In this document: positions 23,301 to 30,599 of the stretch, piece by piece
Position numbering within the stretch: position 1 is the first letter of the stretch
How the letters are laid out: each line of letters opens with the position of its first letter
Position numbers and translations under genes: made by a program
NCBI GenBank assembly: GCA_029891345.1
Contig: CM057000.1
Coordinates: 125,339,338-125,403,337 of the forward strand
Reading direction: 5' to 3'
From: Dryococelus australis
Taxonomy: Eukaryota; Arthropoda; Insecta; Phasmatodea; Phasmatidae
DNA: 64,000 nucleotides
Notes under the pieces: model-generated
Told to the model about the DNA's origin: nothing
The model's input: the letters and a program-made list of their open reading frames with translations, nothing else
The model's database searches: none

Positions 23301-26163
23301 TGTTTTAACTTGAATAAAACTTAGAGGAAATTATCAGAATTTTCTTCTTCTTTACTCTTTATTATGGTGCCTTTACTTAGTCTTGATTCTGCTGAGTGAG
23401 TGAACCGGGATGTTATTTCAAGTCATTGATTTTCGACATCTGAGACATTACAAAACATACTACTTGGCCACTAGCAGAACTACATATAATAACAGCCGGT
23501 ATTGAACTTTGCTATGGGCACTTCTTATGTGTGTAAATTTAATTCTTATTGCTCCAACACTTCTGAGACACAAATGTTTTTATAATATCGGCAAAAAAAA
23601 TCTGTAGTTATTACTATTAGATCAAATTACACAACTTCAAAAACTGGAAGTTAATTTTTCAGTACAAATACAACAAAAAAATACAAATTTAAAGACAATG
23701 CATGAACATCACCAATCATTCTGACCTGTCTCGGTTCTTGAGGACACCAGGGAAGCCATCTTTCAAAGCCAGCTGAATAGACACATCCTCCACAGACAAC
23801 CTTGTAAAAAGCTCTTCATTGCGCTGGCGATAAGAATAGTAGTTCACCAACAGTTCAAATGCCTCTTCTACGATACATTTTCGGGCATGCAAGAAACGCA
23901 TAAGGAAGTCTTCATCTGTACGTCTGAAATCTTTGAAAGAGCATCACACCAAAATTTAAGTGTCTGAATATGGTCAACACACAAATAAAAGCAGATATAT
24001 GTAGTTCTATCACTCCCTAGATGGATAGTTTTATATATATATTAAAATTTCTAGAGTCACAACATAGAAGAATAACGAAGCCATGCCTCTTTACATAACA
24101 TAGGTATTTTATTTTTTTTTGTAAGGGAAGGACAAATTTTCAAAAAATGTATGCTGCCAGTAGTGGCATAGCATTATAAGATGCCCAACACTCCCTTGAA
24201 AAATATTAAATGATGATATACTTTTTATAGTAACAAGTGTGAAATTTCGCAACATAGATATCACAGATATAGTAAGCAGCAGTGATGTTTACCTCACCCT
24301 GTTTTGTGGCTTATCGCATCTTTAGCAAACCTGGGTGATTAACAGACACAGCTGCAAACTGGTATTTCAACTGGGTAGGTTTGTAGATGAGGGTCAGGTG
24401 GCATGATCAAGGCACGAAAGTAGAGGGGGGGGGGGGGACCAATGCAAAAACAATAGCTTTCTTTACTGTATATAGTTGCGCAATTGCACACCAGGGAACA
24501 GTGACAGTGAAAATATAACATGTCCTTCCTCCAAACACTAGTCAATGCACAACAAGGCAAATAAGCCATTTCTAAATAGTCCTCTAACAAATCTGTTAAG
24601 TGCTCACTTAAAAACACACAGTAATAGACGTCACCATTTTTGGCTGGCATTCAAATTCTAGTGAGGAATGCTGATGCAATCCTTAACATGTCTACTACCA
24701 ATGATGTGAAATACACGAGAGCTATAAATTTTTGCTTAAGTAAAGAAAGATTATTTAATATTCTATGTGCTGCCCTGCATTTTGAAAATTATGTAATTGA
24801 AAGAATATTTAGTGAATAATCAGAGTTGAGCAGTGCCTTTCAATACATTGTTAATATCAGAATTTGTATTTACTACAAAAATTCTTCTATAGGTGGTTCA
24901 CGATAAATGAGCACTCTTGAAATCAACCTACGAAAAAAATCACTGTCCAAAACTGCACATATTTGAACGTGAACAATTACAACAATACTTGCAGCTAAGT
25001 TGGCAGCAAACTACGAGAAGTAGTTCCATGTTTTAACATTATACTAGTCGTAAAGTTAAAGGTTTTTGCCATCTGCAATTCAGAACATCCGACACTCTGA
25101 GTTGATTAAACCCCCACAGCCTGCCTCAGGTTGCAAATAAACACTTCAGGCACAATAATTCAATTAAGGCTAAATCACCCATCAGCATACTGACAAAGTT
25201 CTAACTTCAGATCAATATAATTGATTCTGCCATACTGTCCAGTTAGGCTCATAAAATATGCAACTTTACAGAAAATACAACAGAAGTTGCACATTCCCAT
25301 AAGGACTTCATAATACGCCATAAATCAAACACACATGATTTGTAAAAATATTAAGGTCCTAAGACATGCGAAAAAATGTATGAAAAGTCTTTCATGGCTA
25401 AATTTGAAAGGAAACACCACTGCAATGTGCTAAAATATGGAAGGAAAAAAAAAGTCAGAATATCAACAGGCATTCACAGCAAAGTGAGTATTTTTTAAGG
25501 CTCTCCCAAAAGGCAAGTAATTACTAATAAATATATTTTATTGCAACCTCAGATGTTAACTTCTGAGAGTGGTGAAAAGTATACACTAGGTTTGTCACAT
25601 GACAATGTTACTATATTAATTAAAAAGTGGTAGAAAGATAGAATCTAGCTGAAAGAATACATCTTGCATGGCATTTAAGAGTGAGTGAGTGAAGAGATTT
25701 GGGCAGCACTTAACAGCGAGGTCTTGAGAGCCGATGAGGGTGATTGAAGTGAGTATGGAGCGGCGCCACAATAAAGGGGTGGGAGAAATGGAGATCCCCA
25801 ACAAAACCTGCTGACCAATGGCATTGTACGGCACGATTCCCACTTGCGAAAATCCGATGACCAGGCCGGGGATTGAACCCGGTCCGTCTTGGTGGGAGGC
25901 GAGCACACTAATAGCTCAGCCACCGTGGCCCCCACATAAAAGTGTTTTTTTTTTTTTTTTTAAAACAGCACGATGCTGCACAGGCAACGATACTGCAAAC
26001 AGTTCTTATGCACAGTGAAAATGTGAATCTTACCAACGTCTGTTCGAGTTTTTATCAATTCTTGAAGTTCTTGTACACATTTCTTTGTATTCTGATTGAC
26101 TTTGATCACAGGAAATTCCACAGTTGGGCCAAAGTTATGGCTGAACTCCAAGAACTGGGCCAT
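5315..26163 (-). CDS. Clavesin/TTPAL-like CRAL-TRIO lipid-transfer protein, five coding exons
   Basis: The spliced CDS joins 26163-26034, 23930-23726, 18535-18199, 17488-17286 and 5369-5315 (930 nt, 309 residues, the usual length for this family). CRAL-TRIO proteins bind one hydrophobic ligand (tocopherol, retinoid, phosphoinositide) in a Sec14-type pocket and act in the cytosol or on endosomal membranes. Visible features: an N-terminal CRAL-TRIO helix region with RRTDEDF and RFLHARK (residues 46-61); the lipid-binding domain from about residue 112 (KGRCVMVL) through FVVIVDWSDF (157-166); a basic stretch PFLKEKTKKR (215-224) where relatives bind phosphoinositides; and the hallmark HGNNLSTLHEKVPRDVLPAELGG region (228-250). 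The C-terminus is acidic (EEEDED). There is no signal peptide or membrane segment. All introns are GT-AG, with phases 1, 2, 0 and 2. Which member of the clavesin/TTPAL group it is remains open. The family assignment is very secure. Confidence 0.92.
5620..7500 (+). mobile_element. Decayed LTR-retrotransposon-like element, copy A
   Basis: Several segments align in order with 14390-17110 (copy B) and with the reverse strand at 35500-36450 (copy C). Examples are the ggtcgcctccacctgc LTR-like block near 6266, a tggacggccaccc segment near 6508, a gtagagccccgacactagg segment near 6543, and a peptide-coding stretch at 6930-7050. The junction taaatgggggcgacagaggac near 6441 looks like an LTR end followed by a primer-binding site. 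The reading frame at 6930-7050 carries LLSPREQAAVLRRF...IPAIFEQPA, the family motif also seen in B and C. Frames are broken and no polymerase domain is recognised, so the class (LTR) is an inference from structure. Confidence 0.55.
5916..5964. other. Near-perfect 22-bp hairpin
   Basis: The arm CCAGATGAGGAAGAG (5916-5930) is perfectly complementary to 5950-5964. After one mismatch (5931/5949) the stem continues as GGCGCC (5932-5937 with 5943-5948) and closes on the 5-nt loop AGATG. It lies in the LTR-like part of copy A. Confidence 0.9.
8465..8965 (-). pseudogene. Gag-like open frame of copy D
   Basis: This 166-codon frame begins MAAENPTPISRKAKEWWKKY and is rich in charged helical sequence (EEMEIYMRRKVQMDKR, VEELDKRAGEVERNNMEQ). 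It then turns proline-rich (SPPPPEWQEAG, SLPPP). A helical N-terminal domain followed by a proline-rich linker would suit a retroelement Gag matrix/capsid precursor, but no zinc knuckle or defined Gag domain is visible. It lies downstream of an LTR-like block on the same strand. It could also be a chance-preserved fragment of another protein. The function is not known. Confidence 0.4.
9319..9558 (+). mobile_element. MITE, family M, copy 1
   Basis: The 240-bp element has ends of the type TATAGGCTGTTCACGNTAAAGTGAGCACTTTTGA. Its left end is tatacgctgtttactttaaa. Its right end in reverse complement is tagaggctgttaatggtaaa. It aligns throughout with copies at 26496-26831 (same orientation) and 52158-52400 (opposite orientation), including a central cattttt...ttaacc and ccaccgcactc core. 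It has no coding capacity. Confidence 0.85.
12271..12311. other. Perfect 12-bp hairpin
   Basis: CTCTACACCTTT (12271-12282) is perfectly complementary to AAAGGTGTAGAG (12300-12311), with a 17-nt loop. It lies in the body of copy D. Confidence 0.9.
13697..13895 (+). repeat. tRNA-derived SINE (family 1), plus-strand copy
   Basis: The tRNA-like head runs from gggcagtggcggcacagtgg through A-box tggctagggcg to B-box gggttcaatcccag. The tRNA-unrelated body is ccgaattttcgcatgtgg...aatgcttgcc, as in the copies at 25934-25680 and 27962-27745. The 3' tail differs from those copies after about 13880. A second B-box-like gggttcattcccc follows near 13970. Confidence 0.85.
14818..14860. other. Perfect 12-bp hairpin in copy B
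   Basis: TGTGGTGAAGAT (14818-14829) pairs perfectly with ATCTTCACCACA (14849-14860) across a 19-nt loop. It sits in the LTR-like part, upstream of the cctaggaccaggt block. Copy A has its 22-bp hairpin in the same part, but with unrelated sequence. Confidence 0.9.
15104..16079. mobile_element. Non-autonomous TIR transposon (976 bp)
   Basis: The left end taccatattttctggcataa is matched by the reverse complement of the right end, taccgtatttactggcataa. Similarity extends over about 30 bp (attc..cacc). TA at each border is compatible with a TA target. The interior shows only short frames at 15441-15656 and 15752-16045, with no transposase motif. It interrupts LTR-like copy B. Confidence 0.75.
16551..16844 (+). 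pseudogene. Peptide remnant of the unidentified LTR family (copy B)
   Basis: This 97-codon frame contains LMNLSQRERAQALRHLKRP followed by AMPEIPNNLFEAPI. The same arrangement, L-[ST]-x-[RQ]-E-[RQ]-A-x-x-x-R-x-[LF]-x-x-P ... LF-x-x-P[IA], occurs in copy A (6930-7050, plus) and copy C (36055-35828, minus). Three diverged copies keeping the same peptide register implies an ancestral protein-coding region, probably Gag or a polyprotein spacer. I do not recognise the domain. No start codon or function is claimed. Confidence 0.5.
17286..17488 (-). CDS. CRAL-TRIO gene, coding exon 4
   Basis: The 203-nt exon follows acceptor tgttctgctgcag (AG at 17490-17489) and ends GGAAAG before donor gtaac (17285). 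It encodes residues 225-291 plus two bases of the Arg-292 codon. It carries the family signature HGNNLSTLHEKVPRDVLPAE then LGG, and PSYNPLVWANKL. The donor itself contains an in-frame TAA (17284-17282), so an unspliced transcript would stop straight after Arg-292. Confidence 0.92.
17713..17785 (-). repeat. SINE family 1 fragment
   Basis: Only the B-box side and adjacent body survive (on plus: tctggcacaattcctacatg, then attcaaacccag). It matches the other minus-strand copies at 1-113 and 25680-25934. It lies in intron 4 next to exon 4. Confidence 0.65.
18199..18535 (-). CDS. CRAL-TRIO gene, coding exon 3 (core lipid-binding domain)
   Basis: The 337-nt exon is bounded by acceptor ccaactgacag (AG at 18537-18536) and donor gtgggt (18198). 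It encodes residues 112-224: RKGRCVMVLF, the central strand FVVIVDWSDF, and the FKAVHFISQPWYVDAVLAVI stretch that lines the lipid pocket in relatives, ending in the basic PFLKEKTKKR. The intron to exon 4 is only 710 nt. Confidence 0.93.
18900..19300. other. GC-rich block, open on both strands, unidentified
   Basis: The block lies in intron 2 of the CRAL-TRIO gene and is richer in GC than its surroundings. It reads as an open frame on plus (18857-19291, 144 codons, with SRHPWVMSVKTTPLEARPAS) and on minus (19260-19042, 72 codons, with GVVFTDITHGCLDLVSAWRG). It contains a run of 15 C (19013-19027). Either strand could be a relic of a repeated gene or retroelement. I cannot identify it. Confidence 0.35.
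19300..21010 (+). mobile_element. LTR-family debris, copy E
   Basis: The segment gactttgtgcccgtcaggaa near 20720 aligns with the gactttgtgccccgtcgcaa segment of copy B near 17034, including the following ctaccagac. Upstream (19320-19790) the sequence is moderately GC-rich without frames, as expected for an LTR or leader. A short (GT)n tract lies at 20090-20107. A tRNA-like B-box, ggttcgaacccc, occurs at 20931 but no complete tRNA fold is evident. The limits are approximate. Confidence 0.35.
21570..21807 (-). repeat. tRNA-derived SINE, family 2
   Basis: Minus-strand reading gives accgagcgaggtggcgcaat (A-box side), then gggttcaattcccgg (B-box). The body on plus has gaaaaccaaaatcaggatgg, atcccagcattcgcctg and gtcgacagcaaggtcatta. 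This body is characteristic of a SINE type that I recall as abundant in polyneopteran insects. The taxonomic point is recollection, not computed here. It sits in intron 2. Confidence 0.85.
22737..22905 (+). repeat. Dispersed repeat R1, copy 1
   Basis: It aligns with 34722-34900 over about 170 bp, for example ggtaattttctagacttgct there against gcgtaattttctagactttg here, and gcagggcttcagaaaagttgg here against gcaaggattcagaaaagttgg there. The origin is not known. Both copies are on plus. Confidence 0.65.
23055..23145. repeat. Perfect 12-bp inverted repeat with 67-nt spacer
   Basis: CCCACACTGGCA (23055-23066) is perfectly inverted at 23134-23145 (TGCCAGTGTGGG). It may be a stem or the ends of a tiny inverted-repeat insertion. 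No target duplication was found. Confidence 0.7.
23726..23930 (-). CDS. CRAL-TRIO gene, coding exon 2 (N-terminal domain)
   Basis: The 205-nt exon encodes residues 44-112. The acceptor is the AG at 23932-23931 (ctctttcaaag). The nearby ttcag 6 nt further in would break the frame, so it is rejected. The donor is ag|gtcaga (23725). It carries FRRTDEDFLMRFLHARK, the helix EEAFELLVNYYSYRQRNEELF, and LKDGFPGVLKNRDR, all typical of the CRAL-TRIO N-terminal region. Confidence 0.93.
25680..25934 (-). repeat. SINE family 1, near full length
   Basis: This is the most complete copy. On minus it runs from ggggccacggtggctgagct through gggttcaatccccgg and the body to the tail ctctcaagacctcgctgtta...tcttcactcactcac. 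On plus it is followed by a T-rich run (25946-25961). It lies in intron 1 of the CRAL-TRIO gene, in the gene's own orientation. Confidence 0.88.
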
Positions 26164-26171
26164 ACTTCAAC
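26034..26171 (-). CDS. CRAL-TRIO gene, first coding exon with start codon
   Basis: The exon starts at 26171 after an acceptor AG (26173-26172). It has 8 nt of 5' UTR, then ATG at 26163-26161. The start context is good (A at -3, G at +4), and an in-frame TGA sits 3 nt upstream of the ATG inside the exon, which fixes the start. It encodes MAQFLEFSHNFGPTVEFPVI...KTRTDV and ends in donor g|gtaaga (26033). A non-coding exon must precede it. Confidence 0.85.
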
Positions 26172-26176
26172 CTTGG

Positions 26177-26203
26177 AAAAAAAAAAAAAAAAAAAAAAAA
26201 AAA
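26177..26203 (-). promoter_or_regulatory. 27-T polypyrimidine tract of the first coding exon's acceptor
   Basis: On the minus strand, 27 uninterrupted T are followed by CCAAG and the exon. The tract serves as the polypyrimidine tract. Such a pure, slippage-prone run is expected to vary in length between individuals. Confidence 0.75.
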
Positions 26204-26495
26204 GTCACAAGTTATCCAAGCAATAAATTAAAACTCCATAAATTCAGTACTGTACAATTCAACATCTGTATTCAAAAGAAAACATCAGAAGAAGGGTTGC
26301 TCCCATTAATGAGCACAGACTTTTCTTTTATTATACACCAGAATTAATTTTTTCACACTGGGCCACTTGTAAATTAATACAATGCTCGATGGGTCAGACT
26401 CATTAATTACAAAGATATGATTCACTTATATATAGTTTATTTACGTGAATATGTAATAAATTAAATAATATATAGTAATATTACAAGTTTTACAG

Positions 26496-26656
26496 TATAG
26501 GCTTTCCACGGTAAAGTGAGCACTTTTGAGGCCCTAGTTACTTTGGGCTTTCGGCCATTTTTATCATTTAACCGTCTTTTTAAATAAATATTGCACGTAT
26601 GTAATAAACACGGAGTGTATATTCCACCACACTCTAACGTTAACGTCTAAGGTTAC

Positions 26657-26748
<92 letters not shown>

Positions 26749-26831
26749 CGACAGACACACACACACTCACTCACTATTATTCCAAATGAGAGGGCTTTTA
26801 AAAGTACCCACTTTATCATGAATAGCATATA
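26496..26831 (+). mobile_element. MITE, family M, copy 2, expanded by microsatellite
   Basis: Ends: tataggctttccacggtaaa on the left and, in reverse complement, tatatgctattcatgataaa on the right. It aligns with 9319-9558. The core holds about 37 TA units (26662-26735) followed by GA and CA repeats, which accounts for the extra 96 bp. Confidence 0.88.
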
Positions 26832-27169
26832 GTGATAATTACAGTTAATGTTAAATTACGTAATTGTAAGCAAAAGTAGTATAGTCTTCTATAAAAAAAT
26901 AAGAAATGCTGATAAAAATTATTTTATCAGTGGGCCAGTCTTATGAGTGTGTCACACTGCTAACTGAATAATAGTCCTATTATACAAAGAATCTTATTTT
27001 GGATGTCTTAGGTCTTCGTTAATTTTTAAAATTTCAAGTAACAAGTAATCTATTGTATCGCATTGAGACAATCTTGCATATAAGAGAGAAAAACTTTACC
27101 AGCTACTCTGCAGCATATAGTTAAGCGACAAACACAAGAGAAGCGCAGTTCTACAATATATGCCTTGAA

Positions 27170-27430
27170 CTGAAGTACAGCATGGAGCTCATCTCTCCAA
27201 CTCACTCCAGCCATGGCAGAGGGGAGATGGCAGGGTGGAGAGACAGGGAGAGCCAGAAGAGGAGGGCACTGAAGGTAGACAAAATGTCTCGCTGCTAATG
27301 TGTTTCTGAACAGCAAATGTCATGTACTTATCTGCGACATAAGAATAGTTTGCACAAGTGTTTAGCAAGTTGTGATAACTTGGCTGTGGTACAACTGCCC
27401 TTTGCTGTCTCACATAGCTCTGTTAACAGG
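27170..27430 (+). repeat. Leader-like repeat, related to 28950-29170
   Basis: The segment ctctccaactcactccagccatgg ... atgtctcgctgctaatg resembles ctctccaaccatggacgtgg ... gtgtctcgctgctaatg at 29000-29085. The latter lies just upstream of the transposase pseudogene at 29236. This may be the leader of a second, truncated copy. A run of 17 G follows at 27446-27462. Confidence 0.45.
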
Positions 27431-27744
27431 GTTCACCAATGTGGAGGGGGGGGGGGGGGGGGAGAAAAAAAAAGTTTCGTTGTGTAGGCCCACATGAAAA
27501 TTCATAAATTTTTTTTTGGATAACATATCCTATTATCTTTTAAAGTTTAATGGCTGCGGTGTTGCAAGATATATGTGAGCATTTAAACAGACTGCTACCA
27601 TTGCAGAAAATAAGCCTAAGAACAAAATATTATTTATTGTTTGACTGGGTTTTAGTCTTTTACTTTTATGCTTAGGCTTACTTTCAGCAATGGGCACAGT
27701 CCACTTTAATGCTTACATAAAACACACCCTAGTATCGTAGACTA

Positions 27745-27962
27745 CAACTGGAGTAGAGAGATTTGGGTGGCTCTTAACATCGTCTTGAGAGCAGATGAGG
27801 GTGAAGTGAGGTGACTGTGGAGCAACACTGGAATGCAAGGGTGGAAGAAATGGGAAATCCCAGAGAAAACCCACCGACCACCAGCATTGTCCAGCATGAT
27901 TCCTACATGCGAAAATTCAGGAGCGACCCCACCGGGAATTGAACCCAGTTTGCCTAGGTGAT
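27745..27962 (-). repeat. SINE family 1, lacking the A-box end
   Basis: On plus it runs from agagatttgggtggctctta (tail) through cagcatgattcctacatgcg to ccaccgggaattgaacccag (B-box) and ends before the A-box. Confidence 0.82.
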
Positions 27963-29235
27963 TACAACTGGAAATCAGCTAAGGCAAGTAATAAATCTTC
28001 CATACTTGTGAAAAAGAATTTCAATTATTAATGTTTTTGATAATGTAGCTTTGCATGTTAAAAAAAAAAGTTAATTCAGAAATCAATCTCTTGATTGAAG
28101 CAAATGAAGCTGGTACTGAATGCAAACAGAAGAAAAAAAATGGCCAAACCCTCGAGGAAACAAAGTTTTTTTCACACTTCTTTGCAATGTCGTTACCATT
28201 TTACTGAGGAAAACTCTTGGATGACAGATAATTGCATCATGGAAGCAGGATGAAGGCCAATAGCACTTACACCTATACCCAGTGGCGTAACATAGCACAC
28301 CAGAGTAAATGGGCAACTCTTTATGTTGACAGAGATGCCTGGATAATATCAGCATATTATGCTGTATACAATCTCTAATGAATTAGGACATATTTGTGAA
28401 TCTTAAATACACATCTTTGCTTCTGAGTTACAACATTTTCTCTATTTTTAATACAGCAAGTTATTTAGATTTTGATTAAAGGCTTGCACCCTCCTAAGTT
28501 TGAGGTGATGTTTCGCAGTATTCCTTCAGTGGGAATAACAACAAACTTGGTGGCACAATCACATTTTAGTTTGCTGACATGTATCCAGGAAGTGTCCAAC
28601 AAGGATATAATGGATGAATAAATTAATAAAATAAATAAATAAATAGAAATACACTGTTTTCATATGCATTCAACTTTAGTAAAAAGCAAAGAATCATTCG
28701 CTTTATTTATTCTGATTTTTATGCCATAAATATTGAAAGTCATTTGAGTGACTTGCCATTTCAGGATAATCTGTAAGCCAAATACAACTATTGCTGAATT
28801 GATAGGCTAGTGTCTGGGTGTTGGGAACAGTGAATACAATTTCATATGAAATTAATTTTATTGTGCTCTATTATAGTGTTGGGCTATTGCATTGTGCTGT
28901 TGTGACTCCAGCAAAAATAAATACTCCATAATCGCTGCAAGTTTGTAGACATTCAGGGAACACCCTACACATACTGTGCGAGACTCAGCTCTCCAACCAT
29001 GGACGTGGTGGAGGTGGGATTGTGGGGTACGAGGCTCAGCCTGGGAGAGGGGCTGGTGGTGGAGGAAGTGTCTCGCTGCTAATGGGTCTTGCGTCACGTA
29101 GTATCCGTGTAGTATAAGTCCTGAAAGAATTGTTTATGTGAGTGCCTAGTGAGCATTCAGTGACAGTTTACTGTACAAGAGTTTTTTGTAATTATTCTTC
29201 TATTTTCGTAGTTTTAAAACAGTCAGGAATGTAAA

Positions 29236-30560
29236 ATGTTGCCTCCAAAGAACAAAGTTATTCAAAGTAAAGGATGGAAGGTAATAAGTCATGTTATCGA
29301 AAAATGTGATGAAGCAATTAACAAGTTTTTTTTTTTTTGCAAAACAGGCAACCCACAGTGCAGTATTTTATACTGGAGTCGGTGAAAGAACTATAAAATA
29401 AATACATAAGAAAAATAAAAGGCCTAATGAATCAGACCAAAATGAAGCATTATGCACTCCAAGGAAGAAACGAGCAAGCATACTACAGCACACCTACGTG
29501 AAAAAGATGTGCCAACATTCGTGAATTTATTATCAGTCACAAAAAATAACATTATTTTCCGTGGGTAACAAATTTACTTAACAGATTATTAAAAAGCAGA
29601 GGTTTCACGTGGAGAAAGTGTCAAGCTAAGCGTAAAATACTTGTAGAGGGAGTGGGTATTGTAACATGGTAACATGACTACTTTTTTTTAAATAAGAGAC
29701 TTCCATGAAACTGAGCGCAAAATATAATTTTTGAGAATATTTAGGTTGATAACAACTTAAATCATTCAAAATGTTAGCAACATAACACAAAGAGATTTTG
29801 GAGTACATGTAAAAAGTGGTGCGGGTAAAAGACTCATAGTACATCCAGGGAGCAGGAATGTGTTTGTTCTGAATGTGGAGCTTGTGTATACACTGCAGGA
29901 TCTGTTAATGGTGGCTATCACAATCAAATGACCCATGTTGATTTTGAAATGTGGGTAGTTCAAAAACTGCTTACAAATATACCTTAAAAATTTGTTTTAG
30001 TAATGGGTAATGCTCTGTCCCACTCCATGCAAGTACATAAACCACCAAAAAATATTCTTTGAATTGTAATATGATATAATGGCCACAGAAGAAAGTTTGT
30101 AACTAATCTATGCACATAGTTGACTTTATAAACTGATTTAATTGAAAATATTAAGGCAGAAATCATTTAACATAGATGCACAACTACAGCCCACTGCCAT
30201 GTGGTTCTCAAAATACTGTCGTACATGTGCAATCTGAATGTGATTGAGTTGGCATATGGACGAAAATAAAGATATTAGTTGAAACGTGAGTGGTGAAATA
30301 GATAATTTAAAATGTTTACAAAACTTAACAGAATCAGCTATTTCATCAGTCACTAATACAAGACTGCGAAAGGTATTGAAAAGGTGCAGAAATAATAGAA
30401 CAAAAGTATTGGTTAACAGACTGCATTCTTCCGGACGTAGTGGACGATGATATCATGAGTGTAGGAGCCAACAGCAATAATAGTGACGGTGAGAATGGCT
30501 GTGATAACAAAAGTTCAGAAGCTGACAGTACGGCTTCTGCATGTGAGGAGTCTCGGTCAT
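29236..30560 (+). pseudogene. Tc1/mariner-superfamily (DDE_3-like) transposase pseudogene
   Basis: The frame starts MLPPKNKVIQSKGWKVISHV. It continues in broken frames through an HTH-like TGVGERTIK, then PRKKRAS, SGAGKRLIVHPGSRN (the beta-strand region around the first catalytic Asp in relatives) and HVVLKILSYMCNLNVIELAY. The last is a decayed form of the GHxVLRLPPYHxxLNPIE stretch of this family. The C-terminal end (30440 onward, DDDIMSVGANSNNSDGENG) is the usual acidic tail. Stops and frameshifts throughout make it non-functional. A (T)12 run interrupts the frame near 29328. Recognition is by motif order only. Confidence 0.65.
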
Positions 30561-30599
30561 TGGAAGTCTTGGTGCAGCAACTCTATGAAATGGCAAGTA

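Noticed and set aside
23924-23926. Alternative acceptor ttcag for CRAL-TRIO exon 2
   Set aside because: It would start the exon 6-7 nt later and put RTDEDFL out of phase with exon 1. The upstream caaag acceptor gives the correct phase and the expected DVDFRRTDE alignment.
26564-26770. Minus-strand frame rich in Tyr-Ile
   Set aside because: Translation of the (TA)n microsatellite in MITE copy 2.
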